Positions 54,436 to 63,242 of a stretch of 64,000 nt of DNA are shown here, one piece after another. The notes beneath the pieces were generated by a model, which searched no databases, was not told the origin of the DNA, and saw only the letters and a program-made list of their open reading frames with translations. Every line of letters starts with the position of its first letter. Position 1 is the stretch's first letter. Made by a program: the position numbers and the translations under genes. This DNA is from Bacteroidetes bacterium GWC2_46_850 (GTDB lineage Bacteria > Bacteroidota > Bacteroidia > Bacteroidales > Dysgonomonadaceae), in contig MENQ01000021.1 of assembly GCA_001768325.1 (NCBI GenBank), forward strand, positions 310,001-374,000, written 5' to 3'.

Positions 54436-55797
54436 TCAATCGACAAAAACTTTTTTATGATCCGACACGTAGGTGCGTGTGCTGATCGAATAGATATCGC
54501 CATGGGTATCTTTGTAGAGCATATCCACGTAAAAAGCCTGAAACCCTTTCTTGGGATATTTTATCCTTGCATTGGTTGCAGTCCTGCCTGGCTCATGGAT
54601 CGGCAGATCACTGTGGGTCCATGTGGCCTGCCGAAAATCACGGGTGTCGGAGACTGATTGCCAGAGACGGGCACCGACCAGATTATCGGGAGAAGCGGTT
54701 ACCTGCAGATTGATATTTTTGCCTTTCTCTGCCAGTTTCCACGCTACATCGGGATAATCGCCTCCTTCCAGCATATGTGAGAAAAAGGCTCCCAGTGCGC
54801 CGAATGCTCCTTTTTTATCACCCAGATTGTGACCTGCATTGGGTGCATAATGGAGCAGGTTGTGTCCGGGAATTTCGTTGATATAATGTTTGATGGCGTC
54901 CACCGTCCAATAGGGATCGTTTGTACCCATGATGATGAGCTTGGGTGTTGTCAGCTTCTCCCGATAGGAGTAGGGATCGATCATCTGCACGGCTGCGCTT
55001 CCGAATTCACTGTGAATGGCCTGCGGGATCTCCAGATTCACGTAATCCTGGATCTCCTCGCTGTATGCTCCGTAAAGCTGTTTCTGGTAATCGAGGCTGA
55101 CGGGCATATTCAGCATTTCAATCACCATGGGTGCGATGGCTGTCACCCGCTGATCCTGCAGTGCACCGGTCAACCACGTCGTCCATCCTCTTTTTGAAGC
55201 TCCGGTGACGAGGAACCGGTTTATTTGCCTATCCAGTTTTTGTGCCGCAAATTCCTGTATCGCATCCATCGCTTTGTAGGCTGTTTTTGTCATGGGAAAG
55301 AGCAAAGGCCAAGAGAAATCGTTGTCTTTTTTGAACTCATTGAGGGTGTAAGAGATCAATGCATCCTCTTTCAGGCCACCATAAAGGGGTTGGTTTGGTA
55401 CCTGCCTCAAGATACAGACCAGGGCGTTGTTTTGGTCTGCCAGTCCTGCCAGCACCAACGAAGTTTCATCGTCGGGATCAGCGAATCGAGGCATGCCGTC
55501 ACTGATCGATCCTCCAGTGATAAACAGCATCGCTCCGTCTTGTTTTACCGACTGTGGAACAAATACAATCAATTCATGTTTCCACAGGATTCCATGCCAT
55601 TTCTGTGAGATGAACAGCAGGGAATAGGCTTTGGTTTGGTTGGTCTGATATGTGTTGCGTATCTCCCAACCCCATGTAGGGTCATTGTTGTGTATATAGG
55701 CATTCAATGCCGTTTCGGGCGTAATTGTCTCTTGCGCATAAACTGCCGCAATAAAACAACAATAAGCAATTAAAATTAAAAATAGGTTTCGTCTCAT
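54436..55797 (-). CDS. PhoPQ-activated pathogenicity-related (PqaA) family hydrolase
   Basis: A secreted alpha/beta-hydrolase of about 453 residues. ATG 55797 (MRRNLFLILIAYCCFIAAVYAQ) gives the signal peptide; ATGs at 55821 and 55830 are also in frame. Family blocks include TPETALNAYIHNNDPTWGWE and FLVTGASKRGWTTWL, with the Ser of GASKRG as likely nucleophile, then GTNDPYW with the Asp and NAGHNLGD with the His, completing a triad. The PqaA family has no well-defined substrate; an esterase role on a substituted glycan is plausible. The 5' end abuts a tandem octamer repeat. Confidence 0.88.
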   Translation of the reverse strand: MRRNLFLILIAYCCFIAAVYAQETITPETALNAYIHNNDPTWGWEIRNTYQTNQTKAYSLLFISQKWHGILWKHELIVFVPQSVKQDGAMLFITGGSISDGMPRFADPDDETSLVLAGLADQNNALVCILRQVPNQPLYGGLKEDALISYTLNEFKKDNDFSWPLLFPMTKTAYKAMDAIQEFAAQKLDRQINRFLVTGASKRGWTTWLTGALQDQRVTAIAPMVIEMLNMPVSLDYQKQLYGAYSEEIQDYVNLEIPQAIHSEFGSAAVQMIDPYSYREKLTTPKLIIMGTNDPYWTVDAIKHYINEIPGHNLLHYAPNAGHNLGDKKGAFGALGAFFSHMLEGGDYPDVAWKLAEKGKNINLQVTASPDNLVGARLWQSVSDTRDFRQATWTHSDLPIHEPGRTATNARIKYPKKGFQAFYVDMLYKDTHGDIYSISTRTYVSDHKKVFVD

Positions 55798-55822
55798 CGT
55801 AATTTTATTTATTTTCTTCATT

Positions 55823-55910
55823 ATTATCACATTATCACATTATCACATTATCACATTGGCACATTATCACATTATCACATTGGCACATTGGCACATTAGC
55901 ATATTGGCAC
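55823..55910. repeat. Eleven tandem copies of an 8-bp unit (ATTATCAC / ATTGGCAC)
   Basis: In order, the units are ATTATCAC x4, ATTGGCAC, ATTATCAC x2, ATTGGCAC x2, ATTAGCAT, ATTGGCAC. The array fills the 114-bp gap between two operon genes. The ATTGGCAC unit recurs (opposite strand) at the polA end, 23539-23570. Confidence 0.93.
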
Positions 55911-55911
55911 A

Positions 55912-58092
55912 TTATTCAATCACCTTCAGATAACGTGCCATCCAATAGGGTAACAGAAATTCGTCTCCGGTGAGGGTTTGATCCGCGCCACTTCCGCCGT
56001 CAATTAGAAATTCATTGTTGTTGTGTCTGTTCAGGGGCCGTTCCATTTTGGGAATCAACTCCGTGGTTGTTTGCTCCCTGAAATTGGTAAGCGGATCCAT
56101 GGGTAGAAACTCCAGGTCTTTTCTGTGGGAATTCTGCACACGATAGCGGTTTCTATCTTTTGGAAATCCTTGCAGATACCAGATTGTGGACTTCAGGTCA
56201 ATCTCTCCCGATGTTCCGAAGGTGAGGAGGTTCCACAATGCGTTTCGTTCCGGCTTTTCTATTTCCCAGTGATCGCGGATCATCGCTGCGTATTCCACTT
56301 TCAAGGGATCATCGAACGCATAGTGGTACAATACCCAGTAGGTGAGGAAAGCCATCTCATCGTCGGAGTGATTCCAATCTTCACCCATGGTGATTCCCTG
56401 GTGCTGAAATCCGGTGGTGAACCGGATATGGGACATGGGTATTTTCATGTTATCCAGATAACCGTGTTCCCGCATCATCCGGAAGGCTTCCGTTTTGTAA
56501 ATCTCCTTCCCGGTGAGCCGATAGGCGAGCTGCAACCCTGTGATGGTCAGTGTACTGTTCAGGCGTCGGTCGAACTGGGTGGTCGCAAAAGAATTTACAT
56601 ATTCAGGGTTCCATCTGCCCCAGAGTGTGGGTTTCCCATCATAGTCGATAAAATAATAATCGTTGGTGATGATGTGGGTCATGATGGCATCGAAATAGTC
56701 CGCCACCCTTTTTTTTTCTTCTGCTGTTTGTGCAACAAACTGATCCATGACCGCAGTCACAAACAGGTAAGCCACAAACTCATCGGTGCTGGTGGTTCCT
56801 TTCCACCACCAGTCCTTATCAGGTGCCGGCCTCCAAGGGATTGTATCTCCGGCAATATAACCGGTTCGTTCAAACGTTCTTGCCGAAAACCCTGGAAGGG
56901 GATGAATGGTGAGAAGTCTTTCAAATGCCTCAAACGACTCCCATACATATTCCCGGGCTTTCTCCTCTTTGGTGGCGGCGTAGCGGAATGCCTGGCTGCC
57001 CAGATAAAAGGATGTCCACAAGCCGTCGTTGTCGTTATCGTCGAGGCGCATGGTTGTGGGATCGCCAGGATCGGTCAGCCTGGAGGCGGCAGAGAACCCG
57101 TAACGCAAGTGATACTTACGCAGGTTCTCTTGCAGGAACGCTGCTTTTTCGGCCAGCGTCTCCTGCATAAACTGCACTTTGTTCAATCCGGCAGGTGTGA
57201 GGAAGTAAAGGTTTCCGTCGTTATCGGCAGCCATGTCGATGATGCTATCCTGGTCGAGCCAGCGTTGCGAGGCATAATAGTCGTATCGTTCGGGTTGTTT
57301 TACAAAGGCGCCTTTGTTGGTAGCAAACCAATATTTGCCATCCACAGCCAGCATTCGGTTAATCGCGTTTACAGGGAGTCTTTGGTTGCGTGGTTCAACG
57401 ATCTGCCCGTTGATATCCATCACGTAGTAGCCGTCGTTCGTGGCTGCTGCCATCTGATCTCCGTTGAAGGCCAGGGCTGTAAGATTCTTCCCCGAATGGA
57501 TTTGCATCCATTTATCCCCCTTGAGCAGATAGATACCGGTAGAGGATAGATACCAGAACTGGCGCCCCGAAACGTACAATCCGACGAATTGACCGCCAGG
57601 GACATCCAGCTCCTTCACCTTCCTGCTCCTGTTATAGACCCGAGCACCTTGCTTTCCAGTCAGCAGGACATCGTCATCTGCATTGATTGCCATATGGGTA
57701 TACTCGTTTTCGGGCAGATGGCCGGATATCGTTCCTGCATGTTTGTTGGTCAGGAAGCGATCGGAGTACAGGTAATAGAGATAGCCCGTTCCCTCCTGCA
57801 CGGCAATGTCGACCGGATATTTATTGGCCAGTGAGGCGTAGCGGAGGTCCTTTGAGAGTATTTCATCGTGAAAATCACGAAACAGTCCGGCATTGGTCAA
57901 TACAAAGATGCTGTTATCACCGTCTACGACGATCTTTTTAAACGTTACATCTTTCCATTTCGGAGATAATCTGTATTTGACCGATACCGGCGCCCTGTAA
58001 GGCAAGTCCTTAACCGGCGGATTTTCTGTTTTTGCAAAAACAGGCATGATCAACAGGAGGCATAAGAAGATGCCTATTTGGCTTGGTTTCAT
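55912..58092 (-). CDS. Secreted beta-propeller plus (alpha/alpha) toroid protein, family not recognised
   Basis: A 726-residue protein with signal peptide (MKPSQIGIFLCLLLIMPVFA). Residues about 45-300 contain repeated propeller-like blades of the two-component-regulator kind (DGDNSIFVLTNAGLFRD, GDQMAAATNDGYYVMD, GKYWFATNKGAFVKQ, DNDGNLYFLTPAGLNKV). Residues about 310-726 are helix-paired and aromatic-rich (DDNDNDGLWTSFYLGSQAF, RWNPEYVNSFATTQFDRR, LTITGLQLAYRLTG, GEDWNHSDDEMAFLTYW), as in six-hairpin glycosidases or lyases. This pairing is unfamiliar. It is encoded directly after susD, the usual place for a surface glycan-binding protein or the key enzyme. Confidence 0.72.
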   Translation of the reverse strand: MKPSQIGIFLCLLLIMPVFAKTENPPVKDLPYRAPVSVKYRLSPKWKDVTFKKIVVDGDNSIFVLTNAGLFRDFHDEILSKDLRYASLANKYPVDIAVQEGTGYLYYLYSDRFLTNKHAGTISGHLPENEYTHMAINADDDVLLTGKQGARVYNRSRKVKELDVPGGQFVGLYVSGRQFWYLSSTGIYLLKGDKWMQIHSGKNLTALAFNGDQMAAATNDGYYVMDINGQIVEPRNQRLPVNAINRMLAVDGKYWFATNKGAFVKQPERYDYYASQRWLDQDSIIDMAADNDGNLYFLTPAGLNKVQFMQETLAEKAAFLQENLRKYHLRYGFSAASRLTDPGDPTTMRLDDNDNDGLWTSFYLGSQAFRYAATKEEKAREYVWESFEAFERLLTIHPLPGFSARTFERTGYIAGDTIPWRPAPDKDWWWKGTTSTDEFVAYLFVTAVMDQFVAQTAEEKKRVADYFDAIMTHIITNDYYFIDYDGKPTLWGRWNPEYVNSFATTQFDRRLNSTLTITGLQLAYRLTGKEIYKTEAFRMMREHGYLDNMKIPMSHIRFTTGFQHQGITMGEDWNHSDDEMAFLTYWVLYHYAFDDPLKVEYAAMIRDHWEIEKPERNALWNLLTFGTSGEIDLKSTIWYLQGFPKDRNRYRVQNSHRKDLEFLPMDPLTNFREQTTTELIPKMERPLNRHNNNEFLIDGGSGADQTLTGDEFLLPYWMARYLKVIE

Positions 58093-58120
58093 ATTTCATT
58101 CTTTTGTCGTTCTATTTATC

Positions 58121-59779
58121 TTACCATGGTTTTCCTGTTCCCTGAAGGAGCCACATTTTTGACCAGGCACTGTTCTTCGATTGGTCCGTACCCTGCTGGT
58201 AAGGCGTTGCTTCCAGTCTTTCGATGGCTGCCTCGGCATTGGCTCTGTTTTTGTTGATTTCATCGCTGGTATGGTAATACCACCGCAGGGGTAACACAGG
58301 ACGTACAGCCGCTGGACCGGCCTGCAATGCCGGTAGTGCGGTTCTCCGCCAGTCGAACCACGACTCGTGTGCGGTGGTCCAGTGGGCGATCCATTTTTGT
58401 TCCATAATGCTTTCCAGCCCGTTATAGGGAGCCCGTACGATATACTCCTCGAATTCAGCGCCCACGCCCCAGGCATTGAGAGATTCCCGCACGCCGGCCG
58501 CATAATAGTCGGCGGGGTCGCCCTCGATCCATCCCCTGAATGCCGCTTCAGCCAGGATCAGGTTTGTTTCGGCTGCAGAGATCAATCGCATCAGCACCAG
58601 CGGGTCGGTCGTCAGTTTATATCGGTTGTTCAGGTGTGATGCATGTCGGTTTACCGTTCCCTGCGCCGAATTGGCGTTGTTCATATTGAAGAGCTGCACC
58701 AGCGGGTGTGAGATGGTCACTCCCGCGTAGTCCGGATGAAAATCAACCTTCATGCCATTGGCTTCAAAAGCGGTCACCAGATCCTGTGACACTTCCCGCT
58801 CTCCATTGGCGTTCATTCGGTCAATGTCGCTTCCCGAAACCAGTTTCAACGGTATTTCTATCTTATTGGCCCAGATGCCCAGGCGCGGATCATCGTTTTC
58901 ACGCATCACATCGACCAGTGTCTTGCCCATTTTCACCCGCATATAAGCTCCGGCCGGATCCACATCATACACCGTATTTAGGGGGTTGGACACGGCATTT
59001 GATGTGCCTGGATAGCTTATGTTCGCATCGTCGCTCGCCGCGCGGATCAACGGGTAGCGGGCAGGGTTCCCGACAATTCTTTTAATACCCTCCTCGGCAA
59101 AGGCAGGTTCTTTGGCCTGCAGCCTCATATAGTACCGCAAGGCCAGTGAATTGGCATACTTCTGCCATTTGGTCACATCACCCCTGTAAATAACATCCTG
59201 TTTGGAGACAATGTTGCGATACTCATTGGCACTTTTCGACAAGAGCACATTGGCCGTATCCAGATCGGCAAGGATGCCGTGGTAAATCTCTTGTTGCGGA
59301 TCGAAAACCGGCATAAAATGGGTAGACCCTTGCTCAGCCCTGAGCGCCTCTTTGTAAGGTGCATCGCCCCATATATCGGTAATCAGACCGAAGAGGTTGG
59401 CCCGCATGATCCGGGCCACGCCTTCGTGAAAATCATAACCTGCCTTTGCAGACTTGTTGAAATACTCCTCGTTGTTCATCAGGATGCTGTAGTAATCATT
59501 CCAGCTATGGGAAAGGGAGGTCCATTCGTAATTGTTGTAGCTGCTGAACCATCCGGTCTGCTGTGTGTGCTGCATGATCCCGGAGAAGGTGCCGAATCCC
59601 GTGTTGTACACTGTTTGGCCAAGACCTGTTTCTATGGTGGGCAACAGGAAGTTCACATCTGCTATTGCCGGATCAACCCCGTTGGGATTGATGTTGAGTT
59701 CTTCCAAGTCCCTGCATGAAACAACCAACACACTTAGCAGTGTCAAAATGAGGATAAAACTATTTTTTAATTGATACAT
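58121..59779 (-). CDS. SusD/RagB-family nutrient-binding lipoprotein
   Basis: This 552-residue surface lipoprotein has the signal and lipobox VLSVLVVSCRD. NINPNGVDPAIADVNFLLP and the TPR-like helices that follow match the SusD-like_2 group. It forms the lid over the partner SusC and binds the glycan at the cell surface. It starts 12 bp after susC, as in nearly all Sus systems. The C-terminal WFDWRRT and QNSAW-like segments (DQSKNSAWSKMW) are typical of the group. The ligand is unknown. Confidence 0.93.
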   Translation of the reverse strand: MYQLKNSFILILTLLSVLVVSCRDLEELNINPNGVDPAIADVNFLLPTIETGLGQTVYNTGFGTFSGIMQHTQQTGWFSSYNNYEWTSLSHSWNDYYSILMNNEEYFNKSAKAGYDFHEGVARIMRANLFGLITDIWGDAPYKEALRAEQGSTHFMPVFDPQQEIYHGILADLDTANVLLSKSANEYRNIVSKQDVIYRGDVTKWQKYANSLALRYYMRLQAKEPAFAEEGIKRIVGNPARYPLIRAASDDANISYPGTSNAVSNPLNTVYDVDPAGAYMRVKMGKTLVDVMRENDDPRLGIWANKIEIPLKLVSGSDIDRMNANGEREVSQDLVTAFEANGMKVDFHPDYAGVTISHPLVQLFNMNNANSAQGTVNRHASHLNNRYKLTTDPLVLMRLISAAETNLILAEAAFRGWIEGDPADYYAAGVRESLNAWGVGAEFEEYIVRAPYNGLESIMEQKWIAHWTTAHESWFDWRRTALPALQAGPAAVRPVLPLRWYYHTSDEINKNRANAEAAIERLEATPYQQGTDQSKNSAWSKMWLLQGTGKPW

Positions 59780-59791
59780 GACCTTATTTCA

Positions 59792-62700
59792 TTAAAATGT
59801 AAAACCTAATTTAAACCCGACCGGTACAACCCAGGGCTCCGCGTTAAAACGCTCTACCCCTTGTTTAAACCCTCCGTTACTCCCCGATTGATAGGCTCTT
59901 TCGGGATCGATACCCATACCGGCACTTTTTGCCCACAGCATGATGTTCCTGCTATAAACGGAGATGTTCAAGTCACTCATTCTTAGTCTTTTGGCTACCT
60001 TTTCCGGAACGTTATAGTTGAGCGATATCTCTCTCAGTTTCACATAATCCGCGTCGAAGATGTTTGCTTCTCCAATATCCCACGGATAGCTCATCACATA
60101 GGGTCTGAATTCTGTTCCCTCATTACCCAGGTTTTCTTTGATCAGTATAAAATTACCGTTATCGTCGTACCGGCCGTATACACCAGGGGCAAATACGCCG
60201 TCATAGGCACCGACGCCGGTATAGAAATCGTTCCAGAATCCGCCAAAATCGGGCGTGGGGCCGCCCACAGGTCTTGGATTATTGGTGTAAATCAACGCAT
60301 CTGCATTTGTTAGCACCCAGTCGCGCAGCGCGTCACCGGGAGAGCCTCCAAGACCCACGGGGGGGGTAACCAGCTGATTAAGCCAGGTGTTTGAGACCAC
60401 ACCCTCTGTGAGATAGCGCCAGGTCTGTGACACATACTGTCCACCGGAGCGCCAGTCGAACGTCATGCTCAACGTGAAGTTTTTGAAGGTAAGCGAAGTT
60501 TGTAAGCCCATGATAAAGTCGGGGTTATAGTTACCCACTTTGCTGTAATCGTCCTCCGACTGCCATTCGGCGTCTTCGCTGTTCTCCGGCAACAGCGGAT
60601 AACCGTAGTACTTTGATTTTTTGTCTGTCACCCTCAGTATTTTTCGGGTGTACAGGTTGCCAATCAACCCATCCCTGTTGAGGGATTCATCTTTGGCATA
60701 AGCGATATTTTTCACCCTGGCTTCATTCCAGAACTCTACAAAGTCGGTTCCCTCCGAGAGCTCAAGCAGCCAGGTCTGATTTTTCGTGAAATTCAGATTC
60801 AAATCCCAGACCCAGTCCTTCGTTTCGATGGGAGTAAAGCCAAGCATCAGCTCCACACCCCTGCTTTGCAGTAATCCGGCGTTGATCTTGATGCTGTTGA
60901 ATCCGGTCGACCCGGCGAGGGGTACACCGAGTATCTGATTGCGGTTGTCTGCCCGGTAGTAGGTTCCTTCAAGCCGCAGCCTGTTGTTGAACATCTTCAG
61001 GTCCATTCCCACTTCGTATGAGGTAGATTTTTCAGGAAGCAGGATCGGGTTTAACAGATTATCCGGTTTCCCAAGGCGGATGGCCTCACCCCATTGTCCC
61101 GCATCGTAATAGGTTGCGTAAAGGCTGTAAGGAGACGTATCATTTCCTACCTGGGCAATGCCTCCCCTGATTTTGAAGAGATTGATATTTCTACCCATAT
61201 CAATCATGTTATTCAACAAAATACTTATCGAGGCGGAAGGGTAAAAATAGGGTATATTTTCCTTTGGTAGCGTGCTGGCCCAGTCGTTTCTACCCGTCAG
61301 ATCGAGATAAATTCTGTCTGCCCATCCCAGGTTAGCCATCGCGTAAAGGCTGTTGATGGCTCTTTCATAACGGGCATTGGCATAATTCAGTGAACCGCTT
61401 TCGATATTCTGAATCGTATACAAATAGGGGATAATTAATCCGGATCCCGCTTTTGATGAGTTGCTTACATGCGACCAGCGGGAATAGAGCAGGTTCCCTC
61501 CGGCAGAAGCCGTCAGGGAGAACTTGCCCCAATTGTTTTTGTAGGTCGCCAGCAGATCGGCATTTGTCTCGGTGCTTTCACTTGCCACGATGCCGTAGGC
61601 GCCGTTGTTGGGTTCTCCCGAATAGCCGGGATCGATCTTTGTTTCCCTTGTCTCGTCAGACCTGTTCAGCGCATATCTTCCCATGATATTCAGCTGCGGA
61701 GTCAACGCCCAGGTAGCTGAGACATTTCCGATGAGCCTGTTTCTTTTAAAACTGTTGTTGATACCGTATGCAAGGAAATATGGGTTTTCCCATCCATCCC
61801 CAATGGTCAGCACCTCACCACCGCCAAGGGCATATTGCTCCATTTTGCGGATATCCACATTGGGTGGTGTCCATGCCGCCCACTGCAGTGGGTTTGCGCC
61901 CCGTTCCTGTGTGGCGGGCCTGTTGTCTGCCCAGTTTTGGGTGTAGTTGATGTCTGTACTTACCGTCAGTGTTTCAGTGACATCCGACGTGGCAGAAAGT
62001 GTCAGATTGTTTCTGTTGAGGTCGGAGTTGGGTACCAACCCTTTGTTGGTCATATTAGAAAGCCCAAGTCGATAATTCACCTTTTCACTACTGCTCGATA
62101 TGGCGACGCTGTTGGTTGTTGTGATGGCACTGCCCTTGATGAAATTTTTGTAGTTATCGGGATAGGAAACCAATTCGGTCGGTATTGCCACACCGTTGGC
62201 GTCAAGTGGCGCAAAAGGTTGAACCTGCCAGTAGCCCTTATTCAGTTCCGGTCCTGCGCCGGCTTGTTCAGCTGCATTATAAGCAGGAATGATTTTACCT
62301 GGAAAGGTTGTATCGGTATAGCTTCTGGCCCCAAATCCAAAACGGTTTTGAACGTCTAAGTATTTTGACGGCATATCGAAGACAGTATTTGAGACAACAT
62401 CCACTTTCATACCCCCTTTGCGATCGGATTTCTTTGTGGTAATCAGTACAACCCCATTACCGGCACGTGTGCCATACAGCGCCGCCGCACTGGGTCCTTT
62501 CAGAATGGAAACGCTTTCGATGCTCTCGGGATCGATGTCAGAGATGGCATTCCCGTAATCGACAAGATTGCCTCTCCCAAATCCACCCACATTATTTACT
62601 GAACTGGTCATGGGCACCCCATCAATCACGAACAAGGGCTGATTGTCGGTGCTCATGGAGGTGGCTCCCCGGATGATCATGCTGACGGTGGAGCCAGTGC

Positions 62701-63220
62701 CGCCGGTGGCGTTGATGGTCACTCCTGTTACTTTTCCAGCCATTGACGTAAGTACATTTTCGTGGACTACTTTGGCAATTTCTTCTGATCCGAGTTTCCC
62801 CACGGCATAGCCGAGGGATTTTTCTTCACGTCCTATGCCGAGAGCGGTAACCACGACCTCTCCCAATGTTTCGGTACTCTCCTGCATAACCACATTGATG
62901 CTGCTTTGTCCGGCCACCATGATCTCTTGTGTGATATATCCTATATAAGAAAAAACAAGTGTTGAATTTGCGGAGACAAGCATGGAATAATTTCCATCCA
63001 CATCGGAGACTGTACCCTCCGCTGTGCCCTTCACCACAACACTGACTCCGATAAGGGACATCCCGTCAACTGCCGATGTGACGTTGCCAGTAACAGTAAT
63101 CCTGTTTTGCCTGGTATCGGTTGTCTCAGCATAACCACTCCCCACAAAGAAGAAAAGCAGCACAGAAGAGATTATCACGCTGGACAGTCCTTTTTTTATA
63201 TTCTTTTGCAAAATTTTCAT
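59792..63220 (-). CDS. SusC/RagA-family TonB-linked outer-membrane protein
   Basis: This 1142-residue glycan importer is complete. It has a signal peptide (ending FFFVGSGYAE), a carboxypeptidase-regulatory domain (ITVTGNVTSAVDGMSLIGVS), a TonB box/plug start (LGEVVVTALGIGREEKSLGY) and plug segment GTRAGNGVVLITTKK. The 22-strand barrel ends VVPVGFKLGFTF with the C-terminal Phe needed for outer-membrane insertion. No STN signalling domain is present, so regulation is not by the classical anti-sigma relay through this protein. It is paired with SusD, unlike the truncated SusC at 12 kb. Confidence 0.96.
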   Translation of the reverse strand: MKILQKNIKKGLSSVIISSVLLFFFVGSGYAETTDTRQNRITVTGNVTSAVDGMSLIGVSVVVKGTAEGTVSDVDGNYSMLVSANSTLVFSYIGYITQEIMVAGQSSINVVMQESTETLGEVVVTALGIGREEKSLGYAVGKLGSEEIAKVVHENVLTSMAGKVTGVTINATGGTGSTVSMIIRGATSMSTDNQPLFVIDGVPMTSSVNNVGGFGRGNLVDYGNAISDIDPESIESVSILKGPSAAALYGTRAGNGVVLITTKKSDRKGGMKVDVVSNTVFDMPSKYLDVQNRFGFGARSYTDTTFPGKIIPAYNAAEQAGAGPELNKGYWQVQPFAPLDANGVAIPTELVSYPDNYKNFIKGSAITTTNSVAISSSSEKVNYRLGLSNMTNKGLVPNSDLNRNNLTLSATSDVTETLTVSTDINYTQNWADNRPATQERGANPLQWAAWTPPNVDIRKMEQYALGGGEVLTIGDGWENPYFLAYGINNSFKRNRLIGNVSATWALTPQLNIMGRYALNRSDETRETKIDPGYSGEPNNGAYGIVASESTETNADLLATYKNNWGKFSLTASAGGNLLYSRWSHVSNSSKAGSGLIIPYLYTIQNIESGSLNYANARYERAINSLYAMANLGWADRIYLDLTGRNDWASTLPKENIPYFYPSASISILLNNMIDMGRNINLFKIRGGIAQVGNDTSPYSLYATYYDAGQWGEAIRLGKPDNLLNPILLPEKSTSYEVGMDLKMFNNRLRLEGTYYRADNRNQILGVPLAGSTGFNSIKINAGLLQSRGVELMLGFTPIETKDWVWDLNLNFTKNQTWLLELSEGTDFVEFWNEARVKNIAYAKDESLNRDGLIGNLYTRKILRVTDKKSKYYGYPLLPENSEDAEWQSEDDYSKVGNYNPDFIMGLQTSLTFKNFTLSMTFDWRSGGQYVSQTWRYLTEGVVSNTWLNQLVTPPVGLGGSPGDALRDWVLTNADALIYTNNPRPVGGPTPDFGGFWNDFYTGVGAYDGVFAPGVYGRYDDNGNFILIKENLGNEGTEFRPYVMSYPWDIGEANIFDADYVKLREISLNYNVPEKVAKRLRMSDLNISVYSRNIMLWAKSAGMGIDPERAYQSGSNGGFKQGVERFNAEPWVVPVGFKLGFTF

Positions 63221-63242
63221 TTTAAATTTTTTTGAATAAGTT

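Noticed and set aside
56125-57549. Open frame of 474 codons on the plus strand
   Set aside because: It lies wholly opposite the propeller-toroid gene, whose signal peptide and domain order are convincing. The antisense product is Cys/Gly/His-rich without recognisable motifs.
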